From: Clostridium gelidum | Lineage (GTDB): Bacteria; Bacillota; Clostridia; Clostridiales; Clostridiaceae | Assembly: GCF_019977655.1 (NCBI RefSeq) | Contig: NZ_AP024849.1 | Span: forward strand, 1,583,001 to 1,647,000 | Reading direction: 5' to 3' | Length of the DNA: 64,000 bases | Part shown: positions 25,816 to 33,673 of the stretch, one piece after another | Layout of the letters: each line of letters begins with the position of its first letter | How positions within the stretch are numbered: the stretch's first letter is position 1 | Notes under the pieces: model-generated | The model's database searches: none | The model's input: the letters and a program-made list of their open reading frames with translations, nothing else | What the model was told of the DNA's origin: nothing | Position numbers and translations under genes: made by a program

Positions 25816-27915
25816 ATGGTGAATAAAAAAAGCAATATGTATCAGAATTGGTTGAGCCATAGAGAAATTAAGAAAAGCTGTTATAAGGAATATATTAATA
25901 ATATTTTAGTTTTAAATCACAGTGAAATTATAGATTCAGCAGTAAATGAACTTAAAAATGCTTTTGATAAAATAGAAGATGTTAAAGAAATTCAAAATAT
26001 TTGTGAAGATGAAAAAGAAATTATTGGAGATAAGTTCATTAAATTATATATAGAACAAAATGATAAATTAATAAATGAAGGTTATGAAATAACATATTCA
26101 AAGACAGATGATAAAAAAGAATGTATTAGTATTTGTGCAAATGATGATAATGGGATACTTTATGGAGTATTTGCTTTATTACGTTTATTTGAGCAAAATT
26201 ATGATTTTAAAAGCAAGGAAATAATAGATAATCCTAAGAAAAATATTAGAATAATAAATCATTGGGATAATATTGATGGAACTGTAGAACGTGGTTTTGC
26301 AGGAAGTTCTGTTTTATTTGAAAGCTGCCGTAATAAAGATATTATGAGTGAAGTTATGAATGCAATAGGTGGTATAGCAGCAACTAATGAAGGATTAAGA
26401 AAAGCTTTTAATGATGAGTATACGGTTGCATCTGATTTAGAAAGAATTAATGATTATGCAAGAATGCTTTCTTCGATAGGTATTAATGGAATAATTATTA
26501 ATAATACCAATGTGCACAAAGAAGAAACTTACCTTATTGATGATAAAATAAGCATTGTTAAAATAATCAGTGAAATAATGGGAAGATGGGGAGTAAAAAC
26601 TTACCTTAGCATAAATTTTGCTTCACCAATTACACTTGGAGATTTGCAAACGGCAGATCCATTAGATAGTGATGTAATTAAATGGTGGAAGAAAAAAGCT
26701 GAGTATGTATATAGTGTAATTCCAAACTTAGGTGGATTTATGGTAAAAGCAGATTCAGAAGGAAGACCAGGACCATTTACATATGGACGTAATCATGCAG
26801 ATGGAGCAAATATGCTTGCAAGTGCAATTTCACCATATGGTGGAATATTAATATGGAGATGCTTCGTATATAACTGCAGACAAGATTGGAGAGATCATAC
26901 CATAGATAGAGCTAAAGCAGCATTTGATTGTTTCGAACCTTTAGATGGACAGTTTTTAGATAATGTATTTTTACAAATAAAAAATGGACCTATGGACTTT
27001 CAAGTAAGAGAGCCAATTGCTCCTTTATTAGGAACTATGGACAAAACAAATAAATTAATGGAATTACAAATTACACAAGAATATACAGGTCAACAAAAGC
27101 ATGTATGTTTCTTAGTACCATGGTGGAAGGATATTTTAAGTACTCCAACATATGCTAATAATATTGATAACAATGTGGAACAAAGAATAAATGGAATTGC
27201 AGCCATAGTAAATGTAGGAAATGATGAAAACTGGACAGGTCATTTTTTAGCGCAAGCTAACCTTTATGGATATGGACGTCTTGCATGGGATAGTAATATT
27301 AGTAGTGAACAAATTGTAGCGGAATGGATTAAACTTACTTTGGGAAATAATCCATTAGTAATGAAAAATGTAAGTGAAATATTAATGAATTCTTGGGAGA
27401 CTTATGAAAAATATACATCGCCACTGGGCATAGGCTGGATGGTATCACCAGGACATCATTATGGACCAGATGTAGATGGTTATGAATTTTCGCCTTGGGG
27501 GACATATCATAGATCAGACAACAAAGGAATTGGAATTGATCGTACTTTAGAAAGCGGAACAGGTTATGCAGGAGAATATAATGAGCCATTAAAAAGTTTA
27601 TATAATAATTTAGAAACATGTCCAGATGAATTATTGTTATTTTTCCATCATGTTTCATATAATCATATATTAAAATCAGGAAAAACTGTAATTCAACATA
27701 TTTATGACACTCATTTTGAGGGATTTGAAGCAGTAAAAGAATTTATTTCAAAATGGGAAGAATTAGAGGGGGAAGTAGATAAAGGTATATATGAACAAAC
27801 TCTTGAACGCTTAAAAATACAGTTCGATAGCGCTAGAGATTGGAGGGATCAGATTAATACTTATTTTTATAGAATGTCAGGAATTGAAGACAAGAAGGGG
27901 CGAAGAATATACTGA
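25816..27915 (+). CDS. aguA: Alpha-glucuronidase, GH67
   Basis: A 699-aa enzyme that removes (4-O-methyl)glucuronate from the non-reducing-end xylose of aldouronates. Visible GH67 motifs are NHWDNIDGTVERGFAG, YARMLSSIGINGIIINNTNVH, KADSEGRPGPFTYGRNHADGANM (catalytic acid glutamate), FEPLDGQFLDNV and DFQVREPIAP (the two acidic bases), and WWKDILSTPTYA. There is no signal peptide, so it acts on imported oligosaccharides. Residues about 169-208, between the AGSS and DYAR motifs, look longer than in GH67 sequences I recall. It ends 12 bases from the convergent AraC gene. AAAAGGAGATAAA precedes the start. Confidence 0.93.
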   Translation: MVNKKSNMYQNWLSHREIKKSCYKEYINNILVLNHSEIIDSAVNELKNAFDKIEDVKEIQNICEDEKEIIGDKFIKLYIEQNDKLINEGYEITYSKTDDKKECISICANDDNGILYGVFALLRLFEQNYDFKSKEIIDNPKKNIRIINHWDNIDGTVERGFAGSSVLFESCRNKDIMSEVMNAIGGIAATNEGLRKAFNDEYTVASDLERINDYARMLSSIGINGIIINNTNVHKEETYLIDDKISIVKIISEIMGRWGVKTYLSINFASPITLGDLQTADPLDSDVIKWWKKKAEYVYSVIPNLGGFMVKADSEGRPGPFTYGRNHADGANMLASAISPYGGILIWRCFVYNCRQDWRDHTIDRAKAAFDCFEPLDGQFLDNVFLQIKNGPMDFQVREPIAPLLGTMDKTNKLMELQITQEYTGQQKHVCFLVPWWKDILSTPTYANNIDNNVEQRINGIAAIVNVGNDENWTGHFLAQANLYGYGRLAWDSNISSEQIVAEWIKLTLGNNPLVMKNVSEILMNSWETYEKYTSPLGIGWMVSPGHHYGPDVDGYEFSPWGTYHRSDNKGIGIDRTLESGTGYAGEYNEPLKSLYNNLETCPDELLLFFHHVSYNHILKSGKTVIQHIYDTHFEGFEAVKEFISKWEELEGEVDKGIYEQTLERLKIQFDSARDWRDQINTYFYRMSGIEDKKGRRIY

Positions 27916-27927
27916 TTAGGGAGGAGA

Positions 27928-28707
27928 CTATTCAGAAGAGGAATTGGCAGCATGATTGCGAAATTTACCTGGAGTATATCCTGTCACTTGTTTGAACTGT
28001 CGGCAGAAGTGTTCAACATTATTATATCCACACAGAATTGCTACTTCAGCAATTGTACTATTGCGATGCAACAGGTATTCTTTGGCAAGGCGGATTCGGC
28101 TGTCGATTACATCATCCATGCAGGATATACCAAAGGTGCTTTTATAGATTGTTTGTAGATAGCCTTGGCTTATATGGATAAAAATTGCCATGTTAGGAAC
28201 AGTCCAATTATTACTAGGATTATTGTGAATTGCTGTACGAAGAGTTAAAAGGTTATAATACTGGGGCGTAATACCAGTATGGAAACATGATTCTAAAAGT
28301 TTATTAAACAGGGTTCGTAACAAATAGTCTATTGATGATTCTTTATAATCTTTATTAAATGAGTTCTCAGTGCCAAGCAACTGAAATATCTTGTGGCAAT
28401 ATTCAGGGTCATCCAAAGAAAAGGGAATGCCAAGTGGAAGCGTTGTTTCAGTAACATAGGATTCAGTAGAATCAAAACGTATCCAGTCATTTATATATTT
28501 GTCAGCACAGGCGCGATAGTATATTTTCTGATGTGGATGGTATAATATTGCACTGTGAGCCGGATATTCCTTGACTTCACCGTTGACCCAAAAAAGAGCA
28601 GGAGTTTGAGTTATAATTAGAAGCCAGCAGTCATGGCCTAGAGGAATATCAAAAATAAAATCATTTGTGTGTGTAGCATCACATCCTACATAAAAAATAT
28701 TTGTCAT
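27928..28707 (-). CDS. AraC-family regulator, copy 1 of a duplicated pair
   Basis: A 259-aa protein with an N-terminal cupin-like sensor (PLGHDCWLLIITQTPALFWVNG, HSAILYHPHQKIYYRA) and a C-terminal AraC DNA-binding domain (SQGYLQTIYKSTFGISCMDDVIDSRI, IAEVAILCGYNNVEHFCRQFKQVTGYTPGKFR). The start MTNIFYVGC (28707) is chosen because AGGAGG lies six bases upstream. About 92% of residues are identical to the product of 44136-44921, and both copies sit divergently beside xylosidase genes. It probably activates the GH43-GH39 operon starting at 28891. Its coding DNA looks somewhat richer in G and C than aguA. Confidence 0.88.
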   Translation of the reverse strand: MTNIFYVGCDATHTNDFIFDIPLGHDCWLLIITQTPALFWVNGEVKEYPAHSAILYHPHQKIYYRACADKYINDWIRFDSTESYVTETTLPLGIPFSLDDPEYCHKIFQLLGTENSFNKDYKESSIDYLLRTLFNKLLESCFHTGITPQYYNLLTLRTAIHNNPSNNWTVPNMAIFIHISQGYLQTIYKSTFGISCMDDVIDSRIRLAKEYLLHRNSTIAEVAILCGYNNVEHFCRQFKQVTGYTPGKFRNHAANSSSE

Positions 28708-28746
28708 AGTTATCCTCCTAATCTTTGGATATATCAATTATACATT

Positions 28747-28775
28747 ATTATATATCATTGTTTAAAACAGGTCAA
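28747..28775 (-). promoter_or_regulatory. Promoter of AraC copy 1 (minus strand), in a duplicated intergenic region
   Basis: Minus strand TTGACC (28775-28770), 17 bases and TATAAT (28752-28747). The whole region 28708-28840 is conserved in the second cassette (44922-45035), so regulator binding sites are probably shared. Confidence 0.6.
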
Positions 28776-28890
28776 TAATTTATAATTTTCTTGAGAATAC
28801 AGTAAAAATGCTATGAATTTTTATAAATATTCAACATACATACTTTTTTATATTTATTTTAAATTATCAATCTGAAGGAGGAAGAAATAT

Positions 28891-30708
28891 ATGATTATAT
28901 CTAAAGTAAAAAAAGATTCAAACTATGTACTTTGTTATACAAGAATACCACAGGAAAATTTAATTTATTCAACAAAACTGGCATATAGTATGCATATTGC
29001 ATACAGCGAAGAGGGCGTGAGATTTCATGAATTGAATCATAATTCCGGAGTTTTATTCGCTAAGGCAACAGAAAACGATAATGGAACTCTAAATTCAAAG
29101 AGCTTGAAAAATCCTTATATTTTTTATTTGGCAGATGGCACTTTTGGCATTATTGCTGTACGTACAGTGGCAGATGGTGAAAATGATGAGCAGAGCAAAG
29201 GCAAAGTTCTTTTATTTACTTCAGCAGATCTTTTGCAGTATAAGGAAATTGGTTTAATTGATCTAAAAGGAAATACTTATGTAAGTGATGTCAACTGTCA
29301 GTATGATGACGATAAAAAAGTTTATGTTATTTGCTGGAGTGACGAAAACGGGAACTACTATAAAAATTTTATTACTGATATAACGAGTATCAATAGTGCT
29401 TCGATTCCTGAAAAAGTGGAAGCTTTTGTTATAGAACCTGTTAAAGCAGAAATAGAGGGAATAGTACCAAGGAATATTATTAGTATATCACAGGAAGTGG
29501 CACACCACCTTATTTGTAAACTTACGGTTCCTACTAATGAAAAAATCAAGGTTACTGAAAGTGTATGTGTTACATCAGAAAATGAATTGAAAGCTGTAAA
29601 GGCTACGGCTATTTATAGTGACGGAACAACATCTATGAAAAATGTAGATTGGAATGTAGCAGAGATAGATTGGAATAAGCCAGGAACTTATAAAATTGCA
29701 GGAAAAGTACATCAGGATCATTATGAATTTCCTATTGTTGAGAGCAGTGCAGATCCATGTATAGGAAAATGGAATGGAAAGTACTATTTTATTGCTACAA
29801 ATGATGCGGACAATAATCATACCTTATACATGAGGGAAGCTGATAATATTTCGGGTTTATTAGGCGCTGAGGAAGTATTGATACTTGATTCCAGCACTTA
29901 TGAGGATATTGGAGGGCTTTTGTGGGCACCAGAGTTTCATATTATTGAAGGTGACCTATATATATTTCATGGGGCAACAACAGGAGAGTTTTTCTATGAA
30001 GAGTCTCATGTTATGAAGTTACGAAGAGGCGGTAATCCAATGATTGCAGCAGACTGGTCAAGACCTCAGCGTGTCGTAAAGAAAGATGGTAATTATTTAT
30101 GTGAAGCAGGAAAGACCATATCTCTTGACATGACTTGCTTTGAATTGAAAGGAGAGTATTATGTTGTTTGGTCACAGCGTAAATTCCTTCCAGAGGATCT
30201 TGGTGCATGGCTCTATATTGCAAAAGTTGATCCAAAGGAGCCGTGGAAGCTGATAAGTGATCCAGTGATTCTTTCTAAGCCAGATTATGGCTGGGCAAAT
30301 AATAATGTTTTTGTAGATGAAGGACCATTTGTTTTGATTAGAGATGAAAAATTATTTTTAACCTTTGCAAGTGCATTGATAGATGCCACGTATGTCGTAG
30401 GACTGTTATGTGCAGATAAAGATGCAGATTTGTTAGATCCTGCTAGTTGGACGAAGAGTAACTATCCATTACTTACTTCTCGCAGCGTATCGGGAGAATA
30501 TGGTCCTGGTCACAATTCATATGTTATAGATGATGACGGAACTGTATGGAATGCTTATCATGCAAGACTAGGGATTGATGGATCTAGATCATCTGGACTT
30601 CGCCGTGTTCATTTTGATATTGATGGTTATCCAGTACTGGATTTGACAGAAGATAAGGATTTGAATCAGGAGTTAGCAAATGTAACTATAGATATTATCG
30701 TGAAGTAG
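28891..30708 (+). CDS. GH43-family protein with N-terminal beta-structure and internal Ig-like domain
   Basis: A 605-aa protein in three parts. Residues about 1-180 resemble a partial propeller (FHELNHNSGVLF, NPYIFYLADGTFGIIAVR). About 200-275 is an Ig-like domain of the Big_4 type (KVTESVCVTSENELKAVKAT, WNKPGTYKIAGKV). About 280-600 is a GH43 propeller: VESSADPCIGKWNGKYYFIAT carries the base aspartate and GGLLWAPEFHIIEGDLYIFHG probably the acid glutamate; YGPGHNSYVIDDDG follows. There is no signal peptide although Ig-like domains are usual in secreted enzymes. Arabinofuranosidase or xylosidase activity is likely. It is the first gene of the operon facing AraC copy 1. Confidence 0.8.
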   Translation: MIISKVKKDSNYVLCYTRIPQENLIYSTKLAYSMHIAYSEEGVRFHELNHNSGVLFAKATENDNGTLNSKSLKNPYIFYLADGTFGIIAVRTVADGENDEQSKGKVLLFTSADLLQYKEIGLIDLKGNTYVSDVNCQYDDDKKVYVICWSDENGNYYKNFITDITSINSASIPEKVEAFVIEPVKAEIEGIVPRNIISISQEVAHHLICKLTVPTNEKIKVTESVCVTSENELKAVKATAIYSDGTTSMKNVDWNVAEIDWNKPGTYKIAGKVHQDHYEFPIVESSADPCIGKWNGKYYFIATNDADNNHTLYMREADNISGLLGAEEVLILDSSTYEDIGGLLWAPEFHIIEGDLYIFHGATTGEFFYEESHVMKLRRGGNPMIAADWSRPQRVVKKDGNYLCEAGKTISLDMTCFELKGEYYVVWSQRKFLPEDLGAWLYIAKVDPKEPWKLISDPVILSKPDYGWANNNVFVDEGPFVLIRDEKLFLTFASALIDATYVVGLLCADKDADLLDPASWTKSNYPLLTSRSVSGEYGPGHNSYVIDDDGTVWNAYHARLGIDGSRSSGLRRVHFDIDGYPVLDLTEDKDLNQELANVTIDIIVK

Positions 30709-30749
30709 TGCATAGCATTATTATTCTTTTTTTCAAGGAGGATTTAAAT

Positions 30750-32258
30750 ATGTCAAAAGAAATTAATGTGCCTGCTTCAGGCAGGCCGTTTAAAAACAAC
30801 GTAACATATTGTGTTGGTACCGGGAGAATGGGCTTAGCACTTCAAAAAGAATATATTGATCATTTAAAATTAGTTCAACAGTCTATACGTTTCCAGTATA
30901 TCCGGGGTCATGGATTATTTTGTGATGATGTAGGAATATATCGCGAATGTGAGATGGATGGGAAAACATATCCCTTTTATAATTTTACTTATTTAGATCG
31001 TATTATGGACACTTATCTGGAAAATGGAATCAAACCCTTCCTAGAACTTGGATTTATGCCTGAAAAGCTTAAAACTGGTGATAAGACTGTATTTTATTGG
31101 AAGGGTAATGTGACTCCTCCAGTATCATATGAAAAATGGGCAGAACTTATTACGGTTACATTAAATCATCTAATAGAGAGATATGGCAGGGAAGAAGTAG
31201 TAACATGGCCAGTTGAGGTATGGAATGAACCCAATATTTTGTTTTGGGCAGGTACCATGGAAGAATATTTCATGCTTTATGATTATTCTGCAGCGGCTGT
31301 TAAGAAAGTTGATCCTCGAATGCAAGTGGGAGGACCGGCAATTTGTGGTGTAGAAACGGAAAAGTGGCTGAAATCATTCTTTGAACACTGTATTAAGAAA
31401 GATTCACCACTGGATTTTATTACTCGTCATTGTTACACGGCCAATGAGACGACTAACTGTGGGCATTATATATATCATACAATGAACGATCCAACTTATA
31501 TGATTGAAGAACTGAAAGAGACAAGACAGATTATGTCAGATTATCCTCGCATCGCTAATATACAACTTCATATAACAGAATTCAACAGCTCTTATGTCCC
31601 ATTATGCCCAGTTCATGATACGGATTTTAATGCGGCTTATATAGCTCGTATCCTTAGTGAGGCTGGAGAATATGCAGATTCATATTCATATTGGACATTC
31701 AGTGACGTATTCGAGGAGGCGGATGTTCCAAAATCAGTATTTCATGGAGGATTTGGTCTGATTTCCATGAACTCAATAAAAAAGCCAACTTTTTATGCTT
31801 TTGAATTTTTCTCCAAGGCTGGCAGAGAGCTGCTTTACCGCGATGATCATTTAATTGTTACCAAAAATGACGATAGATATGTGATTATTGGATGGAATTG
31901 GCATGATATGCGAGACAATAAACAATCCCCCGATGAATCATATGTTTTATCGTTACCTGCAATAGGTGAACAAGCCATTTTAGTTAAAAAGGAAGTGGGA
32001 GGAGCGCATGCAAACCCAATGCAGACTTGGAGCAATCTTGGAAAACCACGCAGCTTAAGTGGGGAGCAATTAGCGATATTGCAGGCTTCAGCAGAGCCAC
32101 TTCAAACGGATGCAAAGTTGTTTGAACAAGAGGGAAATTACAAAGTAGAACTGAAAATTCCGTGTAATCACTTATGCATGTTGGAAATATTTCCAGTATG
32201 TGATAAGACAGATACCTACCTTGGATATAAACAAGAAGAATTTTATGGGATGGAATAA
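30750..32258 (+). CDS. xynB: Beta-xylosidase, GH39 (copy 1)
   Basis: A 502-aa retaining enzyme. The acid/base is E160 in VEVWNEPN and the nucleophile E277 in HITEFNSSY; these are the positions I recall for the characterised GH39 xylosidases. GTGRMGLALQKEY and RGHGLFCDDVGIY are family landmarks near the N-terminus. No signal peptide: it would release xylose from imported xylo-oligosaccharides. The ATG at 30750 is chosen for its AAGGAGGA site seven bases upstream; the GTG at 30708 only overlaps the GH43 stop. A hairpin ACGCTAAT/TGTTAGCGT lies about 35 bases after the stop. Confidence 0.93.
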   Translation: MSKEINVPASGRPFKNNVTYCVGTGRMGLALQKEYIDHLKLVQQSIRFQYIRGHGLFCDDVGIYRECEMDGKTYPFYNFTYLDRIMDTYLENGIKPFLELGFMPEKLKTGDKTVFYWKGNVTPPVSYEKWAELITVTLNHLIERYGREEVVTWPVEVWNEPNILFWAGTMEEYFMLYDYSAAAVKKVDPRMQVGGPAICGVETEKWLKSFFEHCIKKDSPLDFITRHCYTANETTNCGHYIYHTMNDPTYMIEELKETRQIMSDYPRIANIQLHITEFNSSYVPLCPVHDTDFNAAYIARILSEAGEYADSYSYWTFSDVFEEADVPKSVFHGGFGLISMNSIKKPTFYAFEFFSKAGRELLYRDDHLIVTKNDDRYVIIGWNWHDMRDNKQSPDESYVLSLPAIGEQAILVKKEVGGAHANPMQTWSNLGKPRSLSGEQLAILQASAEPLQTDAKLFEQEGNYKVELKIPCNHLCMLEIFPVCDKTDTYLGYKQEEFYGME

Positions 32259-32290
32259 TGCTTTCAAATATCAAATTTTATAGTAATATA

Positions 32291-32315
32291 ACGCTAATAG
32301 GTCAACTGTTAGCGT
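32291..32315 (+). other. Hairpin between GH39 and esterase genes
   Basis: ACGCTAA and TTAGCGT arms around TAGGTCAACTG, without a U-tract. It could be a processing or stabilising hairpin. Confidence 0.35.
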
Positions 32316-32471
32316 AAATTGCTTCATTAGTATAGCACAAAATATATTTTGCATTGTTGGTATATAATTTTTTTATGCACCTAAATGATAGAACTACCTG
32401 ATTAAAATATATATCATTAATTATATGTTAACAGTAAATTAAGGGAAAGGATGAAGGATGAAGGATAAAAC

Positions 32472-33554
32472 ATGAAGAATATTGAAGTGAAATCTGTGCC
32501 TGCTGAATATAAAAAGGCAGTCGCTAAGGAACTTCAGGGTACTATTACTGAAGTTTCATACAGTGTCCAAAACTACATTAACCAGTCACGTCAACTCGTA
32601 ACAAATCAAAATATCAATTCTCAAGAAGTTGGAAGAGAAACAGTTGAGGGAGTCTCAATTATAAAGAAATGTAACGTGTATTTGCCATCAGGGTACAACG
32701 AAGATGATAAGAATACCCAATATAATGTGTTGTATTTACTTCATGGAGTTGGTGGAAATCGTTATGAATGGTTAGATGGAAGCGGTAATGTTGATGGAAA
32801 TTTTGTTATATGCAATATATTTGATAATCTTATTGCAAATGGTGATATCAATCCGTTGATCATCGTATTTCCAGATGGCAGAAGTGCATACGATTGGACA
32901 GATGATTCATTTAATTCAGAGGGAACCAATATGCTCGGTTTTTATTATTTTGATTATGAGCTAAGGTATGATCTGATTCCCTTCATCGAATCAAAGTATA
33001 ATATATATGTAGATATAAAAGATAAGTCATCAAAAGGAATTGCATATAACAGAATGCATAGGGCTATTGCAGGTCTATCTATGGGCGGAATGCAATCTTT
33101 AAATTTAATCGTTGGAGGTTATAGATGCGATTCAAAAGTATATACAGGAACAAAGGGCGGTTGGAGTAATGGACTTGATAAGACTGTTCTAGCGCCTGGT
33201 ATGGAAGATCTGTTCACTTATGTCGGTGCCTTTTCAAATGCTCCTACATCAAGCGATGGCAAGGTTTTGGGTGCTAGTATAGCATCATGTGGCCACAGGC
33301 TGCGCTTACTTTATATTACCTGTGGCGACATGGACGGAATAGCAAGTCAAGACGGCTATGCAAAAGCAATTGACGGGATTATAGAGGCTGTGGGAGATCA
33401 TCTGGACAATTATTACCAGATACTTATAGAAGGTGGGTTTCATGATTTTAACGTATGGAACAATGGTGCATATAATTTTATACGTTTGTCTTTCGGAAAA
33501 AGTGAAGGGCATTTAAAGCAACACGTTGTTAAAATGACACTCCATTCATATTGA
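32472..33554 (+). CDS. CE1/esterase-D-type carbohydrate esterase (acetyl- or feruloyl-xylan esterase)
   Basis: A 360-aa alpha/beta hydrolase of the putative-esterase family. Landmarks are NVLYLLHGVGGNRYEWLDG (oxyanion region), LIIVFPDGRSAYDWTDDSF, the nucleophile elbow GLSMGG with S203, and a late histidine H324 in GGFHDFNVW. Family members remove acetyl or feruloyl esters from xylan pieces. No signal peptide, so the substrate must be imported still esterified. It lies in the GH43-GH39-GH95 stretch; GGGAAAGGATGAAGGATG precedes the start. Confidence 0.82.
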   Translation: MKNIEVKSVPAEYKKAVAKELQGTITEVSYSVQNYINQSRQLVTNQNINSQEVGRETVEGVSIIKKCNVYLPSGYNEDDKNTQYNVLYLLHGVGGNRYEWLDGSGNVDGNFVICNIFDNLIANGDINPLIIVFPDGRSAYDWTDDSFNSEGTNMLGFYYFDYELRYDLIPFIESKYNIYVDIKDKSSKGIAYNRMHRAIAGLSMGGMQSLNLIVGGYRCDSKVYTGTKGGWSNGLDKTVLAPGMEDLFTYVGAFSNAPTSSDGKVLGASIASCGHRLRLLYITCGDMDGIASQDGYAKAIDGIIEAVGDHLDNYYQILIEGGFHDFNVWNNGAYNFIRLSFGKSEGHLKQHVVKMTLHSY

Positions 33555-33673
33555 ATATAAATACTTTAAATCAAATCAAATTAAATTTATATAAGTAAAG
33601 GAATATTTCAAGAAAGAGTAAAATCTATATTGGGGAAGAAAAAGACAGAAAAATATTCTAAGGAGAAATTTAT

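Noticed and set aside
27952..28158. Plus-strand frame inside AraC copy 1 that recurs at 44166-44372 inside copy 2
   Set aside because: The likeness follows from duplication of the regulator gene on the other strand; neither frame has a ribosome site or plausible domain.
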